This document shows, piece by piece, positions 21,561 through 31,588 of a stretch of DNA of 64,000 nucleotides. Within the stretch, counting starts at the first letter, position 1. Every line of letters starts with the position of its first letter. A program made the position numbers and the translations under genes. Origin of the DNA: Nitzschia sp. pyKryTriq1 (lineage: Eukaryota > Bacillariophyta > Bacillariophyceae > Bacillariales > Bacillariaceae); NCBI GenBank assembly GCA_956465555.1, contig OY101115.1, forward strand, positions 372,001-436,000, in the 5' to 3' direction. A model generated the notes under the pieces. That model made no database searches. It worked only from the letters and a program-made list of their open reading frames with translations, and was not told the DNA's origin.

Positions 21561-22325
21561 TTATGAATTTCTTGCCGCCGCATCCTCAAAATCTTTTGCT
21601 GCTGCGGTTGTCAGCGGTTCGAGAAATAGTTCCCTAGCTACGGACGGGGCAAAGGTAAAGGTTTCCATGCCATCAGCGGCAAGATCGACCATCGTCTGTG
21701 CATCCCTGATGCTCGCAACTAAAATTCGAACTTCGCTATTCATTCCCTCTGCAACTTCTTGCATCTTTAAGCATTCATCGGCACCATCCTTCCCCGCTTC
21801 CGTCATTCGACCGAGATAGGGAGCAATGTACTCGGCACCCACACTGGCTGCAATCATGGCTTGTTTGTGATGATAGCACGCTGTCAAACATACGCGTACG
21901 CCTGCTTGTACTAGCATGGATGCTGCTTTGACTCCTTCGATGGTTACCGGTACTTTGACGACAATACGATCTCGGGCTGGCTGCGACAAGGCCATTCCAC
22001 ATTGTACCATTTCTTCGACCGTCGATCCCCACGATTGGCACATAAATTCATCAGTCAATTGTAACGCCTTGGCCGCCATGCTATGCAAATTTTCAATGGT
22101 GCACGGCTGCCCCGCACGTTCCAGAAGGATTGGATTGGTAGTGACACCATGAAAGATTCCTGTTGGCAGCAACTCGTCCCATTCCTTCGTATCCGCAGTG
22201 TCCAAGAAGAGTCTTCCGTCGCCTCGGAGTTTCGGAGAGAAAGCTCCAGCCGAAAGAGGCAGTAGGACGAGGAGGCTTGCAACGAACGTCGATATACGAC
22301 TATTAGAATCCCTATTATTACGCAT
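21561..22325 (-). CDS. Transaldolase / fructose-6-phosphate aldolase-like (TalC type), plastid-directed
   Basis: 254 residues from the ATG at 22325. An upstream in-frame Met at 22358 would precede the signal peptide awkwardly. Residues 10-27 are hydrophobic and end in SAGAFSP, an ASAFAP-like plastid site. The TalC/MipB family is shown by RLFLDTADTKEWDELL, FHGVTTNPILL, the Schiff-base lysine segment RIVVKVPVT (Lys124), QAGVRVCLTACYHHKQAMIA and GAEYIAPYLGRM. The size after leader removal (~225 residues) fits this short transaldolase subfamily. It would interconvert sugar phosphates in the plastid pentose-phosphate network, but transaldolase and fructose-6-phosphate aldolase activities cannot be told apart by eye. 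Confidence 0.85.
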   Translation of the reverse strand: MRNNRDSNSRISTFVASLLVLLPLSAGAFSPKLRGDGRLFLDTADTKEWDELLPTGIFHGVTTNPILLERAGQPCTIENLHSMAAKALQLTDEFMCQSWGSTVEEMVQCGMALSQPARDRIVVKVPVTIEGVKAASMLVQAGVRVCLTACYHHKQAMIAASVGAEYIAPYLGRMTEAGKDGADECLKMQEVAEGMNSEVRILVASIRDAQTMVDLAADGMETFTFAPSVARELFLEPLTTAAAKDFEDAAARNS

Positions 22326-22999
22326 GATGAAAAACAATGGCTGTGAATATATAACCACATTTCAGCAATCATGCAATCATCGAACCATTACGCGAAGATC
22401 GCGGATATAGCGGATATAGCGGATCGGCATCATGCCAATGAAAACCAAATCCAAAACTGCGCGGTTTGGATTTTACGCGCAGGGCCACCTACTAGCGGCA
22501 CGACAATGAGGTGCTCAGCTCGTGATTGACTTTTGTACCAGGCCTACAGTTTGTACCGCACATTGTTGCTTTGGGCAGTCCCCAAGCACAGTGAACGCCC
22601 GTCTCGAATAGTCGTGAATGACTTCGATATCTCGAGACGACTGACGGCTCGAGCGAGACGGTGATGCTGGCGGATGCATGGTGGACGGACGCAGAGAACC
22701 AGTTCTCTGGACGGACGGGCGACTGGTGCAGTACCGCGCGGTGATGCTCATATTACACACCGCGGCGGTGGTACGAGTACTGTACACACCGTACCAGTGG
22801 TACAAGCAGAATATACTGTAATATCCGAAGAGAAAAAAAGATTTTTCTTTTCAAAATCATACTGCGAACGATGCTGTAAGCTGTTAGAATGCGCGTGATG
22901 ACTGCTGACACGACATTCGCAGAAGACTTCATTGCTTCTCCTACTCGTACTGAGTATCGATTGTGATTTCGGCTGCACATATAGACAGTACAGCAGTGA
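22326..22999. other. Divergent promoter region
   Basis: 674 bp between the transaldolase-like gene (minus) and the heme-oxygenase-like gene (plus). GTAC words occur at 22770-22805. No gene supported. Confidence 0.55.
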
Positions 23000-23827
23000 A
23001 TGAACGCCGCGACCATGGTGGAAACACACCCGACTTTGACGGATCGAATGCGAGTGCGGGCCCGTGATCTACACGACAAAAGCGATAAGTTGGTCAACCT
23101 CAAGTTGGCCCTGGTTCTCGCATCAAAGCCGCTTTATGCCGAGGCAATATCTCTCTTTTGGCCCATCTATCGTGAGCTAGAGTCCTTGATGGAGAAGCAT
23201 AAAGATCATGAACAGCTTGCAAAACTTTACCCGTTGCTTCCGTACTTGCGACGAGCCCATCGGTTCGAAAGTGACATGTCGTTCTTACTTGATAACGACA
23301 AGCAATTGGTTGGAGAATTAAAGAGACGCCGCCTACGCCAAGACGATGGACAGCGAGAGCAATTTTCTCCCCCCGAACTGCAAAGTTATATCGATAATCT
23401 TCGCAAGCTCTCTGAGGAAGACCCTGTGATGCTGCTGCCTTATATTTATTCAATGTACAGCGCAATTGTCGCGGGCGGATCCATCATTAGACGAATGGTC
23501 AAAAAAGCATTCTCACTGAAGAGTGATTCTGGCGTCGAAGTATTCGTCGTTACTTTGGATGGGTCTGAGTTCAAGAACATTGCCGAATTTCGAAAAGAAA
23601 TGAAAAGAATACTGGACGAACAGATGGAATTGAGTGAAAAAGAAAAAGAACGAATCGTCAATGAGGCACCGCAGGTCTTTATCCGGAACAATGCTCTTTT
23701 TGCCACTGCTAAGGATTCGGATGCATTCAAGAGAGTATGGGCGGACTGTCGTCGTTATTTACTTGTTATTCCTTCAGTGGCTGCGGTACTGCTTGGAATT
23801 TGGGCTTTCCGGGCCCTCTCGAAGTAG
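23000..23827 (+). CDS. Heme-oxygenase-like protein, tail-anchored, with altered distal site
   Basis: 275 residues, single exon. The order of helices fits the heme oxygenase fold: a candidate proximal His25 in RARDLHDKSDKLVN, a Leu/Phe-rich helix A-B region, PLLPYLRRAHRFESDMSFLL, then LPYIYSMYSAIVAGGSIIRR, which lines up with the distal-helix motif YLGDLSGGQ of canonical enzymes. The glycine pair is kept, but the Gly-Asp before it (human Gly139-Asp140) reads Ala154-Ile155. Residues 253-271 form a single C-terminal membrane span followed by RALSK, like tail-anchored ER heme oxygenases. No plastid leader is seen, unlike the chromophore-making enzymes of algae. It may degrade heme at the ER, or may be a non-enzymatic heme binder. 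Confidence 0.65.
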   Translation: MNAATMVETHPTLTDRMRVRARDLHDKSDKLVNLKLALVLASKPLYAEAISLFWPIYRELESLMEKHKDHEQLAKLYPLLPYLRRAHRFESDMSFLLDNDKQLVGELKRRRLRQDDGQREQFSPPELQSYIDNLRKLSEEDPVMLLPYIYSMYSAIVAGGSIIRRMVKKAFSLKSDSGVEVFVVTLDGSEFKNIAEFRKEMKRILDEQMELSEKEKERIVNEAPQVFIRNNALFATAKDSDAFKRVWADCRRYLLVIPSVAAVLLGIWAFRALSK

Positions 23828-24029
23828 TGCAAAACACGTATCATGGGAGGAGAACATCCTCGTCAAAGAAAAGATACATAGATACATACGTGTAGCCTAT
23901 GAGTTTATGAGATTGTATGGGAACACCGCGTGATTCTTTGTCCCTATGCTAGCTATTGGTGATCAAAATTGTATGAAGGCCTTGACTTCCGCACAGTGTG
24001 TAGTACAATACTGGTCCCCGCTTCGGTCT

Positions 24030-25040
24030 CTAGCCCTCTGCTGAGCACAGGCACAACCCACCGTCAAGTACTTTACTGACTGTAGCAAACGCATTATCGA
24101 AGACCCCTCCACGTGGTATCCGGCTCGTAGAGACAGAATCTGTCTCACTGGAAGGTTGCAGTTTCCTTATTTGTTCCTTTAGTCTCGCTTCTCGTTTTGA
24201 AGACTGGTTTCTTTCTCGTTCTATGATCGCAACTTTCGCTTTCAAATCGGCCTCCAAGTCTTCTATTTTTTCCAACAATTTTGCTTGGTCCTTCTCTTGT
24301 TTTGATTTCAAGATCTCAAGTTCTCGCTCCTTGTCGGCGTGAGCCTTTTCAACCATGTCTTTCAGCAACGACTCACGCTCCATCGATTTCTCCCTATATT
24401 CGTCGAGCTCTTCTCGTGCGGTCTTGGCAGACTTGAATGTGGCCTTTAGTGCCTTGCACAGATTTTTAGTGTGCTCCTTTGCATGCTCGGCGGCTGCCTC
24501 GCTAGACTTGGTAGAAGCTTTCAGTTGTTCGAGTTCTTCTTCCAGACGGCTCACCCGTCTTGCTCCCATTTCTGCAGTTTCGGTGTACAGTGTCTCCCAC
24601 TTCTTCACTTCCTCCTCCAAGTCGTCCACGAGTTTGCCATGACTGTCCAGCTTGAAAATGCGAATCTGATTTCGTAGAAGATTGTTTTCTTCCCGCATCT
24701 GCATTATTGTTTCTTTGAAAGTGGTGATCTGTTCGGCATACTTCTCCATTTCGGCCTCGTATTTTTTCTTGATTTCGAGAAGCAGACGCACCTCTTCTAC
24801 ACTATTATCGGTGCGTTTGCCCCTGCTCGTGTTGGGTGCTTTGGAGGAAGTGGTGCTGCTGGTGGTGCTGCTGCTGGCTTTGACGTATTCACCTTGGGAT
24901 GTGGCGGTGCGACCAAGTTCTTCCAGCGGTAGAGCCATCTTATCTATCAGGGATGAGGGAGAATCGTCAACATCTGTAGACGACTGATCATCCGATTGAT
25001 CTCGACTTTCAAGCTGCAAGGAATCGCTTGGTATTCCCAT
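24030..25040 (-). CDS. Coiled-coil protein of unknown function
   Basis: 336 residues. The N-terminal ~85 are Ser/Thr/Asp-rich and probably disordered. From residue ~85 to ~290 heptads run almost without interruption (EIKKKYEAEMEKYAEQI, DLEEEVKKWETLYTETAE, LEKIEDLEADLKAKVAIIE). The last 40 residues (SRIPRGGVFDNAFATVSKVL) are not coiled coil. No signal peptide and no membrane span. I recognise no family; cytoskeletal, basal-body or trafficking scaffolds are typical for such architecture, but that is only a guess. Confidence 0.65.
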   Translation of the reverse strand: MGIPSDSLQLESRDQSDDQSSTDVDDSPSSLIDKMALPLEELGRTATSQGEYVKASSSTTSSTTSSKAPNTSRGKRTDNSVEEVRLLLEIKKKYEAEMEKYAEQITTFKETIMQMREENNLLRNQIRIFKLDSHGKLVDDLEEEVKKWETLYTETAEMGARRVSRLEEELEQLKASTKSSEAAAEHAKEHTKNLCKALKATFKSAKTAREELDEYREKSMERESLLKDMVEKAHADKERELEILKSKQEKDQAKLLEKIEDLEADLKAKVAIIERERNQSSKREARLKEQIRKLQPSSETDSVSTSRIPRGGVFDNAFATVSKVLDGGLCLCSAEG

Positions 25041-25613
25041 CGTTCTTCGTGGTGCTACCCGATGCTTCCCTCCTCAAATGAAAAAGCCGTCTCCTTGCTT
25101 TCTTGTCTCAAGAGTTCTCCGCCGGGGCTACTAAAAATAATGGTGCTGCAAAAGCGATAGTGTAGACTACTAGAGTACAGGGAGCACAACACGATAGTTG
25201 ATAATGGAATACGTATGTACGAGTAGTTGAATCGCTGAATTGACTCTTGGTTGCTGTCTGGTGTCAGTCGACTCTCGGCGGCACATGAAAGAAAAAGCAA
25301 GAAAGTGAGACACTCCAACATTATCATGTGCTACTTCTACTCCAATCTAGGAACCACATGGATAGGAAGTATCGGCGGGCGCAATTCTTCCGTTGAGTGT
25401 AGCGAGCGCAACGACATGCGCGCCAAAAAATCAAAAATCTGACTAGGTCGACCAAACACTGGTGACGCAATTGCGGGAAATAAAGTGACGTCAGACGGGT
25501 CAGACTACCAAATAATCAAAGAGACCCCGCCCACGACCGAATAATAATCGCGATCCAAAAGATCCAACAAAATTCGAATACCCACATCATTAACATCATA
25601 CAAGCTAAGAAAT
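25041..25613. other. Divergent promoter region
   Basis: 573 bp between the coiled-coil gene (minus) and the MsrA-like gene (plus). Contains a TGACGTCA palindrome, listed separately. No gene supported. Confidence 0.55.
25486..25493. promoter_or_regulatory. TGACGTCA palindrome upstream of the MsrA-like gene
   Basis: Perfect 8-bp CRE/bZIP-type palindrome 121 bp before the start codon at 25614. Role is inferred from position and from the known use of TGACGT elements in diatom promoters. Confidence 0.35.
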
Positions 25614-26240
25614 ATGGAATCCCAATCCAGCGACAATATAGACCATGACGACGAGTCTTCATCGGAAGTGCTGGACGGCGACGATGAGGAACAACGACGA
25701 CGACGACGACGCGAATCGTCATCGTGCCCATTGCTGCCACCAACGCCAAGCGTCCCGGGGTATGACTTGCTGATCGTCGGGTGTGGATGCTTTTGGACAG
25801 GCCAACTGAAGTTCCAACGTTTCGATGGTGTCATACAAGTGGATGCAGGATATTCGGGAGGCCATCATCATCATCCAACATACGACGACATTATGGACCA
25901 TTCGGAAGCACTTCGGATCGAGTACGATCCGTCACAAATATCTTTGCGAGAATTGCTTCATGCCTGGACCAAAATGCACACACCAGACAAGCCTGTCAGT
26001 AGGCGCTATCGGTCCGTGGTATGGTATCTTGGGCAGGAACAGAGGATTGTAGCAGAGGAAGTCATTCAAAAGTGGAGGAACGAGTACTACTACAATAAGG
26101 CAAAGAAAACAGTCGACGAAGGTCCTTCCCCCACAATAATATTATATACCTCAGTGGAACCAGCCACTGAGTTCTACAAGGCCGAATCGAGTCACCAAGA
26201 TTATTATATCCGGACTGGTCAAGCTCGATTCGTTCGATAG
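25614..26240 (+). CDS. Peptide methionine sulfoxide reductase A-like protein
   Basis: 208 residues, single exon. The acidic, Arg-rich first 45 residues are not part of the domain. The MsrA core starts at YDLLIVGCGCFWTGQLKF, whose GCFW holds the catalytic Cys59. It continues with GVIQVDAGYSGG, the DHSEALRIEYDP segment bearing the conserved catalytic Glu, RELLHAWTKMH, YRSVVWYLGQEQ and, near the end, KAESSHQDYY. The usual loop GNDxGTQYRS is shortened to KPVSRRYRS, so the conserved Asp of the active site is absent while the Tyr is kept. MsrA reduces methionine-S-sulfoxide in oxidised proteins. No leader, so a cytosolic enzyme is expected. Confidence 0.8.
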   Translation: MESQSSDNIDHDDESSSEVLDGDDEEQRRRRRRESSSCPLLPPTPSVPGYDLLIVGCGCFWTGQLKFQRFDGVIQVDAGYSGGHHHHPTYDDIMDHSEALRIEYDPSQISLRELLHAWTKMHTPDKPVSRRYRSVVWYLGQEQRIVAEEVIQKWRNEYYYNKAKKTVDEGPSPTIILYTSVEPATEFYKAESSHQDYYIRTGQARFVR

Positions 26241-26841
26241 TATTTTGAAAGGGTGAAAAACTGCATTATTTGTTGCAGAAGCGAGCGAGTGAGAAATGAA
26301 CTGAAAACTTGCTTCCGACGTCGGAGTTCTTCGTTGTTGACTGATAGAGCTCTTGGCATTTATATCTAATAGTAGGATGATTAGTATCGTAGCCCAATAC
26401 CAGTACTTTTCTTGAGTCAACGATGATTCGATGATGATCAGGAGCGTAGGTACTAGCCAGCAAGAAATTGTGTTGCCCAAGTTGTTCCAAGAGTGTCACA
26501 ACTGGTCTTCGGTACGGTCCGTTTCAGGCGGTTTTCTGCCAAGAAAACGACCGACTACGGAAATATCGTTCCAGAAGCTCATGGATAATACGTCGATCCA
26601 TGACGATTGGTCTGCATCCCTGGCACGACCGGTAGATAACCTTTACTCGCGCGTATACACCATCAAGAAGCCTTGTCCCGGGCGTGCATGATCACTGGTG
26701 TTGTTCCAATAGGGATGTGTGTCGAAGCGGCCACGATTGGTTTGAACCCAAATCTTTCGCTCACCCTTCTGTCATGATAGGATTATTTCCAACTCGCATG
26801 GTCTGGGAATCCGGTGCCCAACCGATAGTGATATGGCCGAG
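26241..26841. other. Spacer
   Basis: 601 bp with nothing recognised. Short open frames on either strand show no family features. Confidence 0.5.
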
Positions 26842-27042
26842 CTAAGATGATACGCATCGATGCGAAAAATAAAAGGTCGCCGCAGTAGCCCCGACAGAAA
26901 GCAAGAAGACAATTGCAATAATGGTAGTCGTCGCCGATACAGTCACGGAGGATTCGTCCATATCCGTTCTCTTGGTCATCCCCAACCGATGACGTTGTCG
27001 CGCTTGTTGAGCTCGTTGGACGCGTGTACTCGGCTTGGTCAT
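26842..27042 (-). pseudogene. N-terminal relic of the membrane-anchored FkbM-like family
   Basis: 66 residues from the ATG at 27042 to a stop at 26842. The order basic RVQRAQQARQRHR, then SSVTVSATTTIIAIVFLLSVGATAATFYF, matches the N-termini of the two FkbM-like proteins further on (RVQRAQALRRQR plus anchor at 38245-36629; RVKRARELRSRR plus SATSTIACIFLLLSIGASLATSYI at 39145). Here the protein stops right after the membrane span, so the lumenal domain is gone. It is either a truncated duplicate or a tiny membrane protein that survives as such. Confidence 0.6.
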
Positions 27043-27600
27043 CGGCCGCGTAGTAGCAGACGCCCACATCCTCTATTACAAATAATAATTCTTTCAGCAA
27101 TACTTTTTATACTTCAATGCGGCCGTAAAATGATGTCGTCTCGTGTAAAAGAATGAGCACTACATATTGTACCGGTCGGTACCTCTCTAGAGTAGTATAT
27201 AGCGAGATAGACTACCGGTAAAACCAAGCTAAAACTGACTTTTGACTTTTTATTTGCAGCGCATTGCCACTGCGGTAAAAAACGGCTGCTCTATGCACCA
27301 AAACAAAAAAGCATCGCAGGTACTGTACGGTAATACCTGCGGCTGACTGCAAGACTGTCTGTCAGTCTGTCTGTCTGGTGCGCACCTTCTGCTCGTGCGC
27401 GCCGGCTGGCTTTTCCACGAACCTCGCTCTCATCCAAATCGTGCATCGTTGTGGAAAAACACAAAAGCCGATCTTGTAGATCGAACGGGTGTATCCGCGC
27501 ATCTCATCGAAAGTTCTTTCCCTCTCCCTGGTTCATTGTTGGTTTATTATTTTCAAGTCTCAACCCGACTGCGCACTGCCAATATCATATCATCATTATC
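27043..27600. other. Spacer and probable GFA-gene promoter
   Basis: 558 bp with an ACCGGT/GTAC patch at 27168-27220 and a CTGTCTGT run near 27355-27378. No gene supported. Confidence 0.5.
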
Positions 27601-28139
27601 ATGCCTTTGAAAGGAAGTTGTGCGTGTTCCGCAATCCATTTCACCATACCAGAAGAACCCAAGACCTATCATGCCTGCCATTGTGCCATTTGCAAGGCCT
27701 GGTCCGGTGGAATTCTACTTTCGGTCGAAGCGGGGAAGAATCCGACCATTGTGGATCCGGATCAAATGCTGACAACTTGGACGTCATCGGCATGGGCGGA
27801 ACGTGCATTCTGTAAAACGTGTGGATCCTGTCTGTACTACAAATTAAACCTACCTGGTGGTCCAATGGATGGGCTAACTTCTTTTGCCCGGGCGGCCTCG
27901 AGGATTGGAAAGGAATGACGTTGGGGAAAGAAAATTACGTCGACTGTCGCCCACCAGGAATTTGCTTTGAAACCGGTCCCGATTATATCGGCCTCACCAA
28001 GGCGCAAATCGAGGCTCAGTTTGCAAGCGGCGGCGGGGAGGACGCGCCTGCGGATGACGATGATTCTTCCACACCAGCAGCAGCAGAGGCATCGGAAGAA
28101 ACTCCAAGTAGCGACTCGAAGCGTGCTAAAACGGAATGA
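27601..28139 (+). CDS. GFA/CENP-V-type zinc protein, reading frame disrupted once
   Basis: From the ATG at 27601 the frame encodes the first two thirds of a GFA domain: GSCACSAIHF, the Zn-binding HACHCAICKAWSGG and FCKTCGSCLYYKL. Conserved similarity then continues in a different frame (CPGGLEDWKG, ENYVDCRPPG, IGLTKAQIEAQF) to a stop at 28139, followed by an acidic tail. The switch falls around 27870-27885, where no plausible intron fits. The best reading is a one-base loss or two-base gain, from either mutation or assembly error. The family includes glutathione-dependent formaldehyde-activating-like proteins that bind two zinc ions; actual activity varies. If not a sequencing artefact this is a recent pseudogene. 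Confidence 0.7.
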
Positions 28140-28197
28140 GCGAGTGGTAATTTGAAAGGTGCAAGAAATCATTCATGAAATGTACAGTGCATGTAAT

Positions 28198-29520
28198 CTA
28201 ATCTCTGTAGAGTGGCCAATTATGAAGTACATGGACATCAATGGAGTACTGGTACCGGTCACCGAGATATCGAGTATACCTAGACCCACGTTCATGATAC
28301 TCCTTGAGGATCCAGCGCGACGACGACCCCGCATTTTGCTTGATGTTCTCGTTGTTTGCTCCTAGTAGATTCCGACGAACCGCCATTTGCTCAATTTCAG
28401 CAACTGCCTCTTCGTATTCTTTCCTTAAATCCTCGGATAGAATTCTCCTCGCCCTCACGGGCTGATGATGATGGTACTGGGAGGAGTTTGTCGTCCTTGT
28501 CGTCCTCCTGCCTTCTCGCACTCGCCGGCCGCCCACCGTACCATACAAATTGGTGAGGCGTTGATAATTCGTCTCATCCGGATGCATATTTTCTTCTGGC
28601 CAATTTGTATAATCCAGACAGTTTCCCAAGCTTGGATTGTTAAAATTTTCATCACTTTTTTGAAGAAGAAGAAGAAAAGAAAAAGAACATACATACGAGT
28701 AGTGAGTAAAATTTGCAAGATCGATCAATCCATTCATAAATTGGTGATCCGATAATTCGAATAGCACTCACGTGTGGGGGAGCCCAAACCCATGACCAAC
28801 CTCATGACACATGGTATACTGGCGCTTCGGATTGTCTGCATTCAGCAGATAGTATTCGTTCATTTTCGCCACCGACGATTGAATTTCTCCATTCACTTTC
28901 ATTATCTCATTGATACCCAGCCATCCCGTATCTCCATAGTTTCCATTGCATACTTTTTGAAGACCGTCCACTGGAGAACAGGCATAATCTACGTTTCCGC
29001 GTTCCACCGTCAAAGTGAGAGCGTCAGGGTTTCCATTTTCCCAATCGTCAATGGCCACACCGAACTCCGCTTGCCAAGTGTCGTCCAAAGCATTCACAAT
29101 CACTAGCTCCAAGCCTCCTTGACCGTTGGTGGGCCATGACATCGTCGTGTTGTCGCTTAGGAACGGATCATTGTCATAGAAGCGTGGGAAATCAATATTC
29201 GAAATGTTTCTGTGGTTGGATGGAAGAATTAGAGGAGAAGTATTTGCAGGGAGTACGTCGTGTGAGAAGATAATTTTCTCGGAATCGAAAAAAGAAGAAT
29301 GAATACATGCATGTACCACCACCACGATGATGACGAACGAACTAACTCACTTTAGGGCATCACCCATGTCTCCAAAACCGTCAAAATTCTCCCATTTGCC
29401 TTGGATATCTTCCTTATCGGGCTGGCCGACGAAATACCAGATCATGTAGCCTACTGCTCCCAGAACTGCAAGAGATATCAGCATAATTATAGCACGGCAA
29501 CATCGTGAATCACGCCCCAT
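28198..29520 (-). CDS. Membrane-anchored metzincin-like metalloprotease, copy 1
   Basis: Exons (5' to 3' on the minus strand) 29520-29351, 29209-28772 and 28654-28198, 354 residues; both introns are GTGAGT...AG. Exon 1 gives a short cytosolic RDSRCCR and a signal anchor (IIMLISLAVLGAVGYMIWYF). Exon 2 ends with HEVGHGFGLPHT (residues ~192-203), the HExxHxxGxxH zinc site of metzincins; intron 2 interrupts the following DENF. Exon 3 has GNCLDYTNWPEENMHPDETN, then RLTNLYG and a basic/acidic tail. The catalytic domain would face the secretory lumen or outside. I know HEVGHGFGLPHTDE proteins from diatoms but no substrate. This copy ends LHNWPLYRD, four residues longer than the other two. Confidence 0.85.
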
Positions 29521-30275
29521 GATTAATTGTTGTATATCGTTTGAGTGCGGTACTTAAAATGAATAATTGTTTGTAGTAGTAGCAGCAGCTGGTATGGTAT
29601 GATCCGAAGCTTCGTCGCATCAATGTCCTTATCACGAGTCATTTCTATCTCGGCAAAAGAGAAAAGCGACGCATGTAGTAGAAGCCGGCGATGCTATTAT
29701 TTTTTGATAGAGCCGTGGATAACTGATGACGATGGGTTCTCATCATGTCGTTGTACCGGTACCTGGTACGCGGTAGTTTAGTCTCTCTACCACTAGCTCT
29801 ACTAGTATTGTTTGCCCTGATATATAGCATGAGCTCTAGCAGAGCAGTAGTAGTAGAGTAGTAGTCTTCTCAATAAGAAGGTGAAGAACCTTTGTTGGAG
29901 GTTCCGATGGATGGACCCATCAAAACACATAACCACGCCCGCACATAGCACGCATCATACCCAAACGAACTTTTGTACGGTATGAGGCGTACAGTACCAG
30001 GTACTGTGTATGCATACCGGTATCTGAGTACAGTACTGGTACTGTACTAGTAATACCGGGGGGGGGGGGACGGATACCCAATGTAAAGTAGGGGCGCGCG
30101 TCTGTCCGTTGTAGCTCCCTATACCGGTACACGACAGTACGTAACGCGGGTAACGGTGGGTATATTACCGGTCCCGGTACGGTATGGTTGCCAGCACTAC
30201 ATGCAGTACTATAAGAGACTACTCGTAGTTTATGAGATGTACTCGTAAATAATACAGTTCATGTAATCTATCTCT
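29521..30275. other. Spacer of duplication unit 1
   Basis: 755 bp, repeated as 31589-32063 plus 32796-33069 in unit 2. Holds the copy-1 promoter, GTAC/ACCGGT words at 29756-30180 and a 12-bp G tract at 30058-30069. Confidence 0.6.
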
Positions 30276-31588
30276 CTAGAGTGGCCAATTATGAAGTACA
30301 TGGACATCGATGGAGTACTGGTACCGGTCACCGAGATATCGAGTATACCTAGACCCACGTTCATGATACTCCTTGAGGATCCAGCGCGACGACGACCCCG
30401 CATTATGCTTGATGTTCTCGTTGTTTGCTCCTAGTAGATTCCGACGAACCGCCATTTGCTCAATTTCAGCAACTGCCTCTTCGTATTCTTTCCTTAAACC
30501 CTCGGGTAGAATTCTCCTCGCCCTCACGGGCTGATGATGATGGTACTGGGAGGAGTTTGTCGTCCTTGTCGTCCTCCTGCCTTCTCGCACTCGCCGGCCG
30601 CCCACCGTACCATACAAATTGGTGAGGCGTTGATAATTCGTCTCATCCGGATGCATATTTTCTTCTGGCCAATTTGTATAATCCAGACAGTTTCCCAAGC
30701 TTGGATTGTTAAAATTTTCATCACTTTTTTGAAGAAGAAGAAGAAAAGAAAAAGAACATACATACGAGTAGTGAGTAAAATTTGCAAGATCGATCAATCC
30801 ATTCATAAATTGGTGATCCGATAATTCGAATAGCACTCACGTGTGGGGGAGCCCAAACCCATGACCAACCTCATGACACATGGTATACTGGCGCTTCGGA
30901 TTGTCTGCATTCAGCAGATAGTATTCGTTCATTTTCGCCACCGACGATTGAATTTCTCCATTCACTTTCATTATCTCATTGATACCCAGCCATCCCGTAT
31001 CTCCATAGTTTCCATTGCATACTTTTTGAAGACCGTCCACTGGAGAACAGGCATAATCTACGTTTCCGCGTTCCACCGTCAAAGTGAGAGCGTCAGGGTT
31101 TCCATTTTCCCAATCGTCAATGGCCACACCGAACTCCGCTTGCCATGTGTCGTCCAAAGCATTCACAATCACTAGCTCCAAGCCTCCTTGACCGTTGGTG
31201 GGCCATGACATCGTCGTGTTGTCGCTTAGGAAAGGATCATTGTCATAGAAGCGTGGGAAATCAATATTCGAAATGTTTCTGTGGTTGGATGGAAGAATTG
31301 GACGAGAAGTATTTGCAGGGAGTACGTCGTGTGAGAAGATAATTTCTCTGAATCGAAAAAAGAAGAATGAATACATGCATGTACCACCACCACGATGATG
31401 ACGAACGAACTAACTCACTTTAGGGCATCACCCATGTCTCCAAAACCGTCGAAATTCTCCCATTTGCCTTGGATATCTTCCTTATCGGGCTGGCCGACGA
31501 AATACCAGATCATGTAGCCTACTGCTCCCAGAACTGCAAGAGTTATCAGCACAATTATAGCACGGCAACATCGTGAATCACGCCCCAT
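30276..31588 (-). CDS. Membrane-anchored metzincin-like metalloprotease, copy 2
   Basis: Exons 31588-31419, 31278-30841 and 30723-30276, 351 residues. Exon sizes 1 and 2 equal copy 1 exactly (170 and 438 bp). The exon 2 protein, including the HEVGHGFGLPHT zinc site, is identical to copy 1. Differences are confined to the anchor (IIVLITLAV instead of IIMLISLAV) and exon 3 (ILPEGLRKEY for ILSEDLRKEY). It ends LHNWPL. The near identity points to a recent duplication or gene conversion, and both copies look intact. Confidence 0.85.

Noticed and set aside
26720-26765. GGTTTGAACCC, resembling a tRNA T-arm
   Set aside because: No acceptor, D or anticodon stems can be drawn around it.
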